64,000 nucleotides of DNA from JAOUJD01 sp963811265 (GTDB taxonomy: Bacteria; Pseudomonadota; Gammaproteobacteria; Burkholderiales; Burkholderiaceae_F): contig CAWEQS010000005.1 of assembly GCA_963811265.1 (NCBI GenBank), positions 93,543-157,542 of the forward strand, written 5' to 3'. This document shows positions 9,769 through 19,131 of the stretch, piece after piece. Every line of letters begins with the position of its first letter. Position 1 is the stretch's first letter. The translations under genes were made by a program, and so were the position numbers. Below the pieces are notes generated by a model that was not told the DNA's origin, ran no database searches, and saw only the letters and a program-made list of their open reading frames with translations.

Positions 9769-10330
9769 GAAGGAGCACAAGGAGCAGGCGCGGCAGCGCC
9801 TCGTCGAAGGCGGCGCCCGTCTGGCAAAGCAACGGGGATTCGCCGCCGCCGGCGTCGACGATCTCGCGGCGGCGTCGGGCGTGACGTCGGGCTCGGTGTA
9901 CAAGCATTTCGGCGGAAAGTCGGACCTGCTGGCGGCGATCATCGAAGCGGAACTCGAACGGTCGGCGGCGCTCTTCGACTCGGTACCGGACGGCGATCCG
10001 GGGAAACTCGACAAGGCGCTGGCGGCCTACCTCAGCCCGGAGCACGTCGGCCACCCGGAAACCGGCTGTGCCCTGCCGTCTCTCGCCGCCGACGTGGCGC
10101 GGGCGCACTCCGGCGTGCGGCAGGCGTTCGAGGACGGCTTGCTGGCCGTTCAGGCGGCACTCAAGCGTCACGTAATTTCAGACGACGCCGCATGGGCGCT
10201 GATTGCGCAGAGCGTCGGAGCGGTGATGCTGGCGCGCGCGATGCGGGACGAGGCGGCGAGGCACAAGGTGCTCACTGCTGTGAAGCGCAACGCCCGGGCG
10301 CTGGTGCGCGAGGCGCGTGACGAAGGCTAG
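9758..10330 (+). CDS. TetR/AcrR family transcriptional regulator
   Basis: 190 residues. The N-terminal helix-turn-helix is clear: QARQRLVEGGARLAKQRGFA, then GVDDLAAASGVTSGSVYKHF and GGKSDLLAAII. The C-terminal ligand-binding region includes HPETGCALPSLAADVARAH, a form common in TetR_C_33-like regulators. The start chosen is a GTG; no ATG lies close by in frame, and the frame runs on upstream through the divergent promoter. It most likely represses itself and the molybdopterin oxidoreductase. Its ligand is unknown. It converges on icmF, with 22 bases between the stop codons. Confidence 0.87.
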   Translation: MRYPKEHKEQARQRLVEGGARLAKQRGFAAAGVDDLAAASGVTSGSVYKHFGGKSDLLAAIIEAELERSAALFDSVPDGDPGKLDKALAAYLSPEHVGHPETGCALPSLAADVARAHSGVRQAFEDGLLAVQAALKRHVISDDAAWALIAQSVGAVMLARAMRDEAARHKVLTAVKRNARALVREARDEG

Positions 10331-10352
10331 GAAGTCGCGAACGGCTCCTTCT

Positions 10353-13300
10353 TCACATGCTCCGCCGGTACTGCCCCCCCACCTCGAACAGCGCATTCGT
10401 GATCTGCCCCAGCGAGCAGACGCGCACCGCGTCCATCAGCACCGCGAACACGTTCTCGTTCCGGATCACCGCCTGCTGAAGCTTCTTCAGCATCTTCGGC
10501 GCCTCCTTCGCGTGCCGCTTGTGGAAGTCCTGCAGGCGCGCGAGCTGGCCCTGCTTCTCTTCCTCGGTCGAGCGCGCGAGCTCGATCTTCTGCGGCGCGT
10601 CCGACACGTGCGGATTGCGGAAGGTGTTGACGCCGATGATCGGGTACTCGCCGGTGTGCTTCAGGTGCTCGTAGTGCAGTGACTCTTCCTGGATCTTGCC
10701 GCGCTGGTAGCCGAGCTCCATCGCGCCGAGCACGCCGCCGCGCTCGCTGATCGCCTCGAACTCCTTCAGCACCGCTTCCTCGACCAGGTCGGTCAGCTCG
10801 TCGACGATGAAGCTGCCCTGGTTGGGGTTCTCGTTCTTCGCCAGGCCCCACTCGCGGTTGATGATCAGCTGGATCGCCATCGCGCGCCGCACGCTCTCCT
10901 CGGTGGGCGTGGTGATCGCCTCGTCGTACGCGTTGGTGTGCAGGCAGTTCGCGTTGTCGTAGGTCGCGATCAGCGCCTGCAGCGTGGTGCGGATGTCGTT
11001 GAACTGGATCTCCTGCGCGTGCAGCGAGCGGCCGCTGGTCTGGCAGTGGTACTTGAGCTTCTGGCTGCGCTCGTTGGCGCCGTACTTGTCCCGCATCGCC
11101 ACCGCCCAGATGCGCCGCGCCACGCGGCCCATCACGGTGTACTCGGGGTCCATGCCGTTGCTGAAGAAGAAGGAGAGGTTCGGCGCGAAGTCGTCGATGT
11201 GCATGCCGCGCGCGAGATACGCCTCGACGAACGTGAAGCCGTTGCTCAACGTGAAGGCGAGCTGGCTGATCGGGTTCGCCCCGGCCTCGGCGATGTGATA
11301 GCCGCTGATCGAGACGGAGTAGAAGTTCCGCACGTTGTGGTGGACGAAGTACTCCTGGATGTCGCCCATCACCTTCAGCGAGAACTCGGTCGAGAAGATG
11401 CAGGTGTTCTGGCCCTGGTCTTCCTTCAGGATGTCGGCCTGCACGGTGCCGCGCACGTTCTCCAGCACCCACGCGCGGATCTTCGCGGCCTCGTCCTCGG
11501 TCGGCTCGCGGCCGTTGTCGGCGCGGAACTTGTCGAGGTTCTGGTCGATCGCGGTGTTCATGAACATCGCGAGGATCGACGGCGCCGGGCCGTTGATCGT
11601 CATGCTTACCGAGGTATTCGGCGCAGTCAGGTCGAAACCCGAGTACAGCACTTTGAGGTCGTCGAGCGTCGCGATGCTCACGCCGCTGTTTCCCACCTTG
11701 CCGTAGATGTCGGGCCGCAGGTCCGGGTCGTTGCCGTACAGCGTCACCGAATCGAACGCGGTCGACAGCCGCTTGGCGGGCATTCCCTCGGACAGCAGCT
11801 TGAAGCGCCGGTTGGTGCGGAACGGGTCGCCCTCGCCCGCGAACATCCGGGTCGGGTCCTCGTTCTCGCGCTTGAACGCGAACACGCCGGCCGCGTACGG
11901 GAAGCTGCCGGGCACGTTCTCGAGCAGGAGCCACTTCAGCAGCTCGCCGTGGTCCTCGTAGTCGGGCAGCGCCACCTTGCGGATCTTGCTGCCGGACAGC
12001 GACGTCGTCGTCAGCTTGGTGCGCAGCTCCTTGCCGCGGATCTTCACGATGTACTCGTCGCCCGCGTACGCCTTCCGCATCTGCGGCCACATGTCGAGCA
12101 GCTTCTTGCTGCGCGCATCCAGCTTCGCGTCGCGATCGGCGGCGAGCGCGTCGAGATTCGCGTAAGCAGCTTGAAGGAGCCCTCCCCCTCCTTGGCCTTG
12201 CACTCCGTCGCCAGCATCCGCTTCGCTTCGCGCAGCTGCTGCCGCTGGCGGGCGAGCCGGGACTGCTCGATCGCGCGCTTCTTGTAGCCGCGCACCGTGT
12301 CCGAGATCTCGGCGAGGTAGCGCGTGCGCGACGGCGGCACGATCGGCGTCTGGTTGGTCGAGTGCCGCGTCGTCACCTTCGGCAGGGCGCCGTCGCCCGC
12401 CTTCAGGCCCAGCTCCTTCAGCCGCGGCAGCAGCGCCTGGTACAGCGCCGTGACGCCGTCGTCGTTGAAGCGCGCCGCCATCGTGCCGAACACCGGCATC
12501 TCGTCGGGCTTCTTCGCGAAGTCGCCCTTGTTCCGCTGCACCTGCTTCGCCACGTCGCGCAGCGCGTCGGCCGCGCCCTTGCGGTCGAACTTGTTGATCG
12601 CGACGAAGTCCGCGAAGTCGAGCATGTCGATCTTCTCGAGCTGGCTCGCGGCGCCGTACTCCGGCGTCATCACGTAGAGGCTCAGGTCGACGTGCGGCAC
12701 GACCGCGGCGTCGCCCTGGCCGATGCCCGAAGTCTCGACGATCACGACGTCGAAGCCCGCGACCTTGGCCGCCGCCACCGCATGCGGAAGCGCCTCGCTG
12801 ATCTCGCTGCCTGCCTCGCGCGTGGCGAGCGAGCGCATGTAGACCTTCGGTCCGTGGCGCCACGGGCCGATCGCGTTCATGCGGATACGGTCGCCGAGCA
12901 GCGCGCCGCCGCTCTTGCGCCGCGACGGGTCGATGGAGATGACCGCGATGTTCAGCTGGTCGCCCTGGTCGAGCCGCAGGCGGCGCACCAGTTCGTCGGT
13001 CAGCGAGCTCTTGCCCGCGCCGCCGGTGCCCGTCACGCCCAGCACCGGCACCTTCGCCGTGTCGGCCTGCTTGTGCAGCGCCTCGACCAGCCTCGCGTCG
13101 ACTTCGTTCAGTTCGAGCGCGGTGATCAGCTGCGCCAGCGCGCGCCAGCGCTTCGTGGCGTCCTTGTCCTTCAGCGCATCGAGCGCAGTCGGCGCCGCCT
13201 TGCCGAGGTCGTGGTCGCACTCGGCGACCATCAGCCCGATCATTCCGGCGAGGCCCATCTTCTGGCCGTCTTCCGGCGAGAAGATGCGCGCCACGCCGTA

Positions 13301-13663
13301 GTCGTGCAGTTCCTTGATCTCCTCGGGAACGATGACTCCACCGCCACCGCCGTACACGCGGATGTTTGACCCTCCCCGCTCGCGCAGCAGGTCGAGCATG
13401 TACTTGAAGAACTCGACGTGCCCGCCCTGGTAGCTCGACACCGCGATGCCCTGCACGTCTTCCTGCAGGGCTGCGGTCACGACCTCGTCCACCGAGCGGT
13501 TGTGGCCGAGATGGATGACCTCGGCGCCCATGCTCTGCAGGATGCGACGCATGATGTTGATGCTGGCGTCGTGCCCGTCGAACAGCGACGCGGCGGTGAC
13601 GAAGCGGACCTTGTGCTTCGGGCGGTAGCTGGCGAGCTTCCTGATTTCGGAGAGGTCGGTCAT
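10353..13663 (-). CDS. icmF: Fused isobutyryl-CoA mutase IcmF, one apparent frameshift
   Basis: IcmF is an adenosylcobalamin enzyme interconverting isobutyryl-CoA and n-butyryl-CoA (and isovaleryl/pivalyl-CoA), with its G-protein chaperone built in. Domain order: N-terminal B12-binding domain with DGHDASINIMRRIL, a MeaI-type GTPase with the P-loop GVTGTGGAGKSSLTDEL and SIDPSRRKSGGALLGDRIRM, a linker, then the mutase TIM barrel with SVSISGYHIAEAGANP, LSFFFSNGMDPEYTVMGR, YHCQTSGRSLHAQEIQFND and NPNQGSFIVDELTDLVEEA. The B12 and GTPase domains read in one frame and the mutase in another, switching at about 12150-12185. The span is one base short of a multiple of three; adding a base gives 1103 residues, close to known IcmF. 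A large palindrome lies 60 bases upstream of the ATG, and the gene follows the AcrR-type repressor on the same strand. Confidence 0.92.
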
Positions 13664-13722
13664 CACGACTCCCGGCAACGATGCGGCGCCTCCGCGATGG
13701 AGGGCCAGGGAAGGGCTAGCTT

Positions 13723-13753
13723 GGCCAAAGTTGACGTTAACGTCAACTTGGCC
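13723..13753. promoter_or_regulatory. Large palindrome in the icmF upstream region
   Basis: The 20-base core at 13729-13748, agttgacgttaacgtcaact, is a perfect palindrome. It extends outward to GGCC on both sides with a single unpaired A, giving 15-base arms. It lies between the tetR stop (13789) and the icmF ATG (13663), so it should belong to icmF. It contains a TTGACG suitable as a -35 element on the minus strand. The core resembles the symmetric ACGT-rich boxes reported for MerR-type regulators of branched-chain acyl-CoA catabolism; that resemblance is from memory and not verified. Confidence 0.65.
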
Positions 13754-13788
13754 GGTCATGGCCGCCTTGGGCCGTCCGGGGCTGCCGT

Positions 13789-14431
13789 TCAGGCCGACGC
13801 CGGCCGGCGGGGAGGCGCGGCGCGGAGGCCGGCGAGGAAGAGATCGACAGCCTGCGGCGCGGCGGTGTTCATGTCGAAAGTCGTCCGGCGCCTGCACCCA
13901 GTCGCGCATCAGGCCGCCGATGAAGCCGTAGAGCATGCGGGACAGCCATGCGCGTGTCCGTGTCCGCGTCGGCAACTGGCCGCGCGCGACCGCCTGGTCG
14001 AGCAGGCCGTTGCTGAGCGCGAGGCACTGCTCGCGCTCGCGCAGGTGGCGCTGTTCGACGGGCCCGAGTTCGTCCGTGTACTCGCAGCGCAGGAATGCGA
14101 CCTCGAAGATGTTGCGGACGCGATCGCACGAGGCGAGATGCTGCAGCGCCTTCACTGCCATGTCGCGCACCATCGCGAGGGGATCGGCCACCGGCAGCCG
14201 CGTCGCATCGAACGCCATGTCGATCGGCATCTCGGCCCGCGCCAGCATCGCCTCGAAGAGCTCGGCCTTGCTCGCGAAGTGGTGGTAGATCGCGCCGCGC
14301 GTCACGCCGGCCGCGTCGGCCACCTCCGCGAGCGACGCGTGCCCGACGCCGCGCTGGCGGAATACCTGTTCCGCCGCGTCGAGCACTTGCTCGCGCGTCT
14401 CCGCCGCCTCTTCCTTGGTCCGCCTAACCAT
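13789..14431 (-). CDS. AcrR/TtgR-type TetR repressor of the RND operon, one apparent frameshift
   Basis: The N-terminus, MVRRTKEEAAETREQVLDAA followed by EQVFRQRGVGHASLAEVADA and AGVTRGAIYHHFASKAELFE, is that of AcrR/TtgR/SmeT-type multidrug efflux repressors. The body continues with PLAMVRDMAVKALQHLASCD, the EVAFLRCEYTDELGPV segment and LSRMLYGFIGGLMRDWVQAP. After DDF the frame runs on without a stop into icmF. Removing one base from the AAA run near 13877-13880 gives DDFDMNTAAPQAVDLFLAGL and a stop at 13789, for 213 residues, the normal length. The gene is divergent from the efflux operon across a 24-base operator-like palindrome, which makes it the likely local repressor. Confidence 0.87.
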
Positions 14432-14470
14432 CCCGACTTACCGCCATCCGAAACAGAAACAGAACTGAAA

Positions 14471-14494
14471 TATAAACATCCATGAATGTATGTA
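14471..14494. promoter_or_regulatory. AcrR-like operator of the RND efflux operon
   Basis: A 24-base inverted repeat pairs at 9 of 12 positions per arm; its centre is acatccatgaatgt at 14476-14489. The outer halves resemble the TACATACAT half-site known for AcrR and TtgR operators. It lies 40 bases upstream of the repressor ATG and just before the membrane fusion protein gene, in an AT-rich stretch. A potential start at 14490 for the fusion protein would lie inside it, which argues for the later start. Confidence 0.7.
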
Positions 14495-14537
14495 TTATGC
14501 GGCATCGCAAGAAAAACAACCGCGCCAGGTCTTCCAA

Positions 14538-15858
14538 ATGACGAGAAACAGTGCGAAAGGTCACGTTCCCCTGGATGTTGCCGACCGGCGAGCCGCGTGG
14601 GTGCGGGCGCTCACCCTCGCGGTAAGCATTGTCGCCACTATAGCCGTGCTCGTGGGATGCAACCGGAGCGGACCGCCGCAGGGGCCGGGCGGCGGCGGGA
14701 TGCCGCCAGCCCTCGTGGCCGTGCAGACGGTGAAGCCGGTGTCGGTTCCGGTCCGGTTCGAGTTCGTCGGCCAGACCGCCGGGTCCAAGGAGGCCGAGGT
14801 CCGGGCGCGCGTCCAGGGGATCCTCGAGCGCCGCACTTACCAGGAGGGCAGCCGCGTCAAGGCCGGCCAGCTGCTCTTCGTGATCGATCCGAAACCGTAC
14901 GCGGCGCAGGTGCAGGCGGCTGAAGCCGACCTCGCCCGCGCCGAGGCCCAGTCGGCACAGGCGAGCCGGAACCTCGAACGGGTGAAGCCGCTGGCTGGCA
15001 GCAAGGCGATCAGCCAGCGCGACTACGACGAAGCCGTGTCCGCCGCCGAGACCGGGGCCGCCGCCGTGAAGCAGGCGCAGGCACGCCTGACCGAAGCGCG
15101 GCTGAATCTCGGCTACACCTCCGTGACCGCGCCGGTCGGCGGGCTGGCGAGCCGGGCGCTGAAATCCGAAGGCTCGCTCGTCTCGCCGGGCGACGCGAGC
15201 CTGCTGACGACCGTCTCGCAGGTCGACCCGCTGTACGTGAACTTCGGCGTGTCCGAAGCCGAGCAGCGCCTGGTGCTGAAGGCCATCGGCAGCCCCGCCG
15301 CGATCGCCGCCAGCCCGAAGGACGTGCAGGCGGCCACCGTGACGCTCAAGCTGTCCGACGGCACCGTTTACCCGCACAAGGGCCGCCTTGCGTTCATCGA
15401 TCCGCGCGTGAACACGCAGACCGGTTCGTTCGACGCGCGCGCCGAGGTGCCGAACCCGGACGGCGCGCTGCGCCCGGGCCAGTTCGTGCGCGCGGTGATC
15501 GAGAGCGCGCCCCGCCCCGACGTGATCGTCGTGCCGCAGCGCGCGGTGATGGACGGCCCGCAGGGCAAGTTCGTCTACGTGACCGGAAAGTCGCAGGACG
15601 GCAAGGACATCGCGCTGCCCCGCCCGGTGACGGTCGGCGAGTGGATCGACCTCGACGGCCAGCCGCAGTGGATCATCGAGAAGGGACTGGCGGCAGGCGA
15701 CGTCGTGATCGTCGACGGCACCGCGAAGATCTTCCCGATCCCGGGTGGCGCTCCGATCATGCTCGGCCCGCCGCCGGGCACGGACGGCAAGGGCGGGCCG
15801 CCAGGAGCGGGCAAGGGCAGAGCCGGGGAAGGACGCCGGCCCGACGCAGAAGAAATAA
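14538..15858 (+). CDS. RND efflux periplasmic adaptor (MexA/AcrA-like lipoprotein), one apparent frameshift
   Basis: This protein bridges the RND pump and the outer membrane channel. A signal region ends in a lipobox (IAVLVGC), so it is a lipoprotein. It then shows VRFEFVGQTAGSKEAEVRAR, the lipoyl half-motif GQLLFVIDPKPYAAQVQAAE, an alpha-hairpin, the second lipoyl half LNLGYTSVTAPVGGLASRAL, and the beta-barrel LAFIDPRVNTQTGSFDARAE. The ATG at 14538 was preferred over 14490, which lies in the operator. Near 15815 a GGG run must lose one base to give the ending AEPGKDAGPTQKK and a TAA at 15856; otherwise the frame stays open across the whole pump gene. Corrected length is about 439 residues. 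The pump gene starts 60 bases downstream. Confidence 0.9.
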
Positions 15859-15918
15859 GAAACCGAAGCCGCGGAGCGCGCCCGCGCGCACCGCGTCCCC
15901 AGGCAAGGACACCTCCCC

Positions 15919-18900
15919 ATGTTTTCCCGCTTCTTCATCGACCGGCCGATCTTCGCGGTCGTGCTGTCGATCTTCATCGTGATCGCCGGCCTCGCCGCGA
16001 TGCGCGTGCTGCCGGTCGCGCAGTACCCCGAGATCGCGCCGCCGGTGGTCAGCGTGCGCGCGGTCTACCCGGGCGCCTCGGCGCAGGTGCTCGAGCAGAC
16101 CGTGGCCGCGCCGCTCGAGAACGCGATCAACGGCGTCGAACGCATGCTCTACATGAGCAGCAACTCGTCGTCGAACGGCATGGTCGAGATCCAGGTCACG
16201 TTCGAAATCGGCACCGACGTCGACCAGGCCGCGCAGAACGTCAACAACCGCGTGAAGCAGGCCGAGGCGAGGCTGCCCGAGGACGTGCGGCGGCAGGGCG
16301 TGGTGGTCGAGAAGGGCTCGTCGGCCTTCCTGCAGGTCATCGCCTTCTACTCGCCGGACGGCCGCTTCGACGACCTGTACATCTCGAACTACGTGACGCT
16401 CAACGTGCTCGACGAGCTGAAGCGGCTGCCCGGCACCACCAACGTGCAGATCTTCGGCGCGAAGGACTACGCGATGCGGATCTGGCTGCGGCCCGACCGC
16501 CTCGCGCAGCTGCAGCTCACGACGACCGACGTCCTGCGCGCGATCAACGAGCAGAACGCGCAGTTCGCCGCCGGCAAGGTCGGGCAGGCGCCGTACGCGT
16601 CGAAGGACCAGGAGCTCGTCTACACGGTGACCACGCGCGGGCGCCTCGCGGACCCGAAGGAGTTCGAGGACATCATCGTGCGCTCGTCGCCGGGCGGCTC
16701 CGCCGTGCGGCTGAAGGACGTCGCGCGCGTCGAACTCGGCAGCAAGGACTACGACTTCGTCGGCCGCTACAACGGCAAGAGCGCGACGCTGGTGGGCATC
16801 TTCCTGCAGCCGGGAGCGAACGCGCTCGAGGTCGCCGAGACCGTGAAGAACCGCGTGCAGGAGCTGTCGCAGGGCTTCCCCGCCGGCCTGTCGTACGCCG
16901 TGGCCTACGACACCACGCGCTTCGTCGAGGTGTCGATCCGCGAGGTGGTGAAGACGCTGGTCGAGGCGATGCTGCTCGTGTTCCTCGTCGTCTACCTGTT
17001 CCTGCAGAACTGGCGCGCCACGCTGATCCCGATCATCGCCGTGCCGGTCTCGCTGATCGGCACCTTCGCGGGCCTGCTGATGCTCGGCTACTCGATCAAC
17101 ACGCTGACGCTGTTCGGCATGGTGCTGGCGATCGGCATCGTGGTCGACGACGCGATCGTCGTGCTCGAGAACGTCGAGCGGATCATGCACGAGGAGAAGC
17201 TGAACGCGCGCGAGGCGGCGATCATCGCGATGCGCGAAGTCAGCGGGCCGGTGATCGCGATCGTGCTGGTGCTGGTCTCGGTGTTCGTCCCGATCGCGTT
17301 CCTCGGCGGGCTCACCGGCGAGCTGTACCGGCAGTTCGCGATCACGATCTCGATCGCGGTGGCGATCTCGGGCGTTGTCGCGCTGACGCTGACGCCGAGC
17401 CTGTGCGTGATGATGCTCAAGCGCGAGCACAAGACGCCGAACCGCTTCTTCACGGCATTCAACGACTGGTTCAAGCGAGTCACGCACCGCTACTCGAGCG
17501 GCGTGATCTGGATGATGCGGCGAGGCGCGATCGCGCTGCTGCTGTTCGGCGGCATGGTGCTGATCGCCGTCGGCCTGTGGCGCGCCACGCCCGGCTCGCT
17601 GGTGCCCGACGAGGACCAGGGCTTCTACATCGCCGCGGTGATCCTGCCCGACGGCGCGTCGCTGCAGCGGACCGACAAGGTCGTCAAGGAGGTGGTCGAC
17701 ATCCTCACCTCGAACCCGGTCAACCAGGACGTGGTCGCGTTCACCGGCTTCGACCTCCTCGGCGGTGGCATGCGCAACAACGCGGCGACGATCTTCGTCA
17801 CGCAGAAGCCCTGGGACGAGCGCAGCGTGAACACGCATCAACTGGTCGGCGAGTTCTTCATGAAGACCGGCCACATCAAGGAGGGCCTGGTGCTCGCCTT
17901 CGCGCCGCCGGCGATCTTCGGCCTCGGCATGGCCGGCGGCTACGAGGCGTACATCCAGAACCGCGGCGAGGGCGGGCCGGCCGCGATGCAGCAGGCGCTG
18001 CAGGGCCTGCTCGGGCGCCTGAACTCCGACCCGATGCTCGGCGGCGCGCAGACGCTGTGGCGCGCCAACGTGCCGCAGCTCTACGTCGACGTCGACCGCG
18101 ACAAGGCGAAGGCGCTCGGCGTGCCGATCGGCGAAGTGTTCGCGACGCTGTCGGCCACGCTCGGCAGCTACTACGTCAACGACTTCAACAAGTACGGCCG
18201 CACGTGGCAGGTCCTGATGAGCGCCGAGCCGCAGTACCGCAACCGGCCCGACTCGGTCGGCAACATGTGGGTCCGCTCCGCGAGCGGCGAGATGGTGTCG
18301 CTGTCGTCGCTGGTGACCGTGCGCCACACGTCGGGCGCCGACTCGCTCGACCGCTTCAACAACCTGCCGGCCGTGAAGGTGTTCGGACAGGCGGCGCCGG
18401 GCGTCAGCTCGGGCCAGGCGATCGCGCGGGTCGAGCAGATCGCGCGCGAGACGCTGCCGGCGGGCTTCAGCCTCGACTGGAGCGGCGCGTCGTTCCAGGA
18501 GAAACGCTCGGCGGGCACTTCCGGCCTCGCGCTCGGCATGGCGGTGGTGATGGTGTTCCTGATCCTCGCGGCGCAGTACGAGAAGTGGACGCTTCCGCTG
18601 TCGGTGCTGATGGCGCTGCCGTTCGGCACCTTCGGCGCGCTGGCGGCCGTGTGGCTGCGCGGCATGACCAACGACGTCTACTTCCAGATCGGCCTGGTCA
18701 CGCTGCTCGGCCTCGCGGCGAAGAACGCGATCCTGATCGTCGAGTACGCGTCGCTGAAGCGCGGCGAAGGCTACTCGACCGCCGCCGCGGCGATCGAGGC
18801 GGCGCGGCTGCGGTTCCGACCGATCGTGATGACGTCGCTCGCGTTCATCCTCGGCGTGGTGCCGCTGGCGTTCTCCAGCGGCGCGGGCGCCGGCGCGCGC

Positions 18901-19131
18901 ATCTCGGCCGGCACCGGCGTGATGGGCGGCATGCTGGCCGCGACCTTCCTAGCGATCTTCTTCGTGCCCTTCTTCTTCAAGCTCATCACCGACCGCAAGC
19001 TGCGCGAGCCGCGCAGCGAGGCGGAACTGCGAGCCGAGGTCGCCGAGGACGAGCGCAAGAGCGCCGAGCGCCACCGCCAGATCGCGGAGGAAGAGGCGAA
19101 GTACGTGCATCACCGGAAAGGCGAGCTATGA
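15919..19131 (+). CDS. RND multidrug efflux pump, HAE-1 family (MexB/AcrB-like)
   Basis: 1070 residues, a full-length inner-membrane proton/drug antiporter. It starts MFSRFFIDRPIFAVVLSIFI, the standard HAE-1 N-terminus. The proton relay is present: GIVVDDAIVVLENVER has the two adjacent aspartates in TM4, and AAKNAILIVEYASLKRG has the TM10 lysine. Porter-domain signatures include YPGASAQVLEQTVAAPLENA, NVNNRVKQAEARLP and PVNQDVVAFTGFDLLGGG. It exports hydrophobic or amphiphilic compounds from the periplasm or inner leaflet; the substrate range cannot be predicted. It is the middle gene of the adaptor-pump-channel operon. Its stop codon overlaps the next ATG by ATGA, so translation is coupled. 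Confidence 0.96.
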   Translation: MFSRFFIDRPIFAVVLSIFIVIAGLAAMRVLPVAQYPEIAPPVVSVRAVYPGASAQVLEQTVAAPLENAINGVERMLYMSSNSSSNGMVEIQVTFEIGTDVDQAAQNVNNRVKQAEARLPEDVRRQGVVVEKGSSAFLQVIAFYSPDGRFDDLYISNYVTLNVLDELKRLPGTTNVQIFGAKDYAMRIWLRPDRLAQLQLTTTDVLRAINEQNAQFAAGKVGQAPYASKDQELVYTVTTRGRLADPKEFEDIIVRSSPGGSAVRLKDVARVELGSKDYDFVGRYNGKSATLVGIFLQPGANALEVAETVKNRVQELSQGFPAGLSYAVAYDTTRFVEVSIREVVKTLVEAMLLVFLVVYLFLQNWRATLIPIIAVPVSLIGTFAGLLMLGYSINTLTLFGMVLAIGIVVDDAIVVLENVERIMHEEKLNAREAAIIAMREVSGPVIAIVLVLVSVFVPIAFLGGLTGELYRQFAITISIAVAISGVVALTLTPSLCVMMLKREHKTPNRFFTAFNDWFKRVTHRYSSGVIWMMRRGAIALLLFGGMVLIAVGLWRATPGSLVPDEDQGFYIAAVILPDGASLQRTDKVVKEVVDILTSNPVNQDVVAFTGFDLLGGGMRNNAATIFVTQKPWDERSVNTHQLVGEFFMKTGHIKEGLVLAFAPPAIFGLGMAGGYEAYIQNRGEGGPAAMQQALQGLLGRLNSDPMLGGAQTLWRANVPQLYVDVDRDKAKALGVPIGEVFATLSATLGSYYVNDFNKYGRTWQVLMSAEPQYRNRPDSVGNMWVRSASGEMVSLSSLVTVRHTSGADSLDRFNNLPAVKVFGQAAPGVSSGQAIARVEQIARETLPAGFSLDWSGASFQEKRSAGTSGLALGMAVVMVFLILAAQYEKWTLPLSVLMALPFGTFGALAAVWLRGMTNDVYFQIGLVTLLGLAAKNAILIVEYASLKRGEGYSTAAAAIEAARLRFRPIVMTSLAFILGVVPLAFSSGAGAGARISAGTGVMGGMLAATFLAIFFVPFFFKLITDRKLREPRSEAELRAEVAEDERKSAERHRQIAEEEAKYVHHRKGEL

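Noticed and set aside
15757..18327. 856-codon minus-strand open frame across the RND pump gene
   Set aside because: Its His/Arg/Asp-rich composition is the reverse-complement shadow of the pump gene; no family features.
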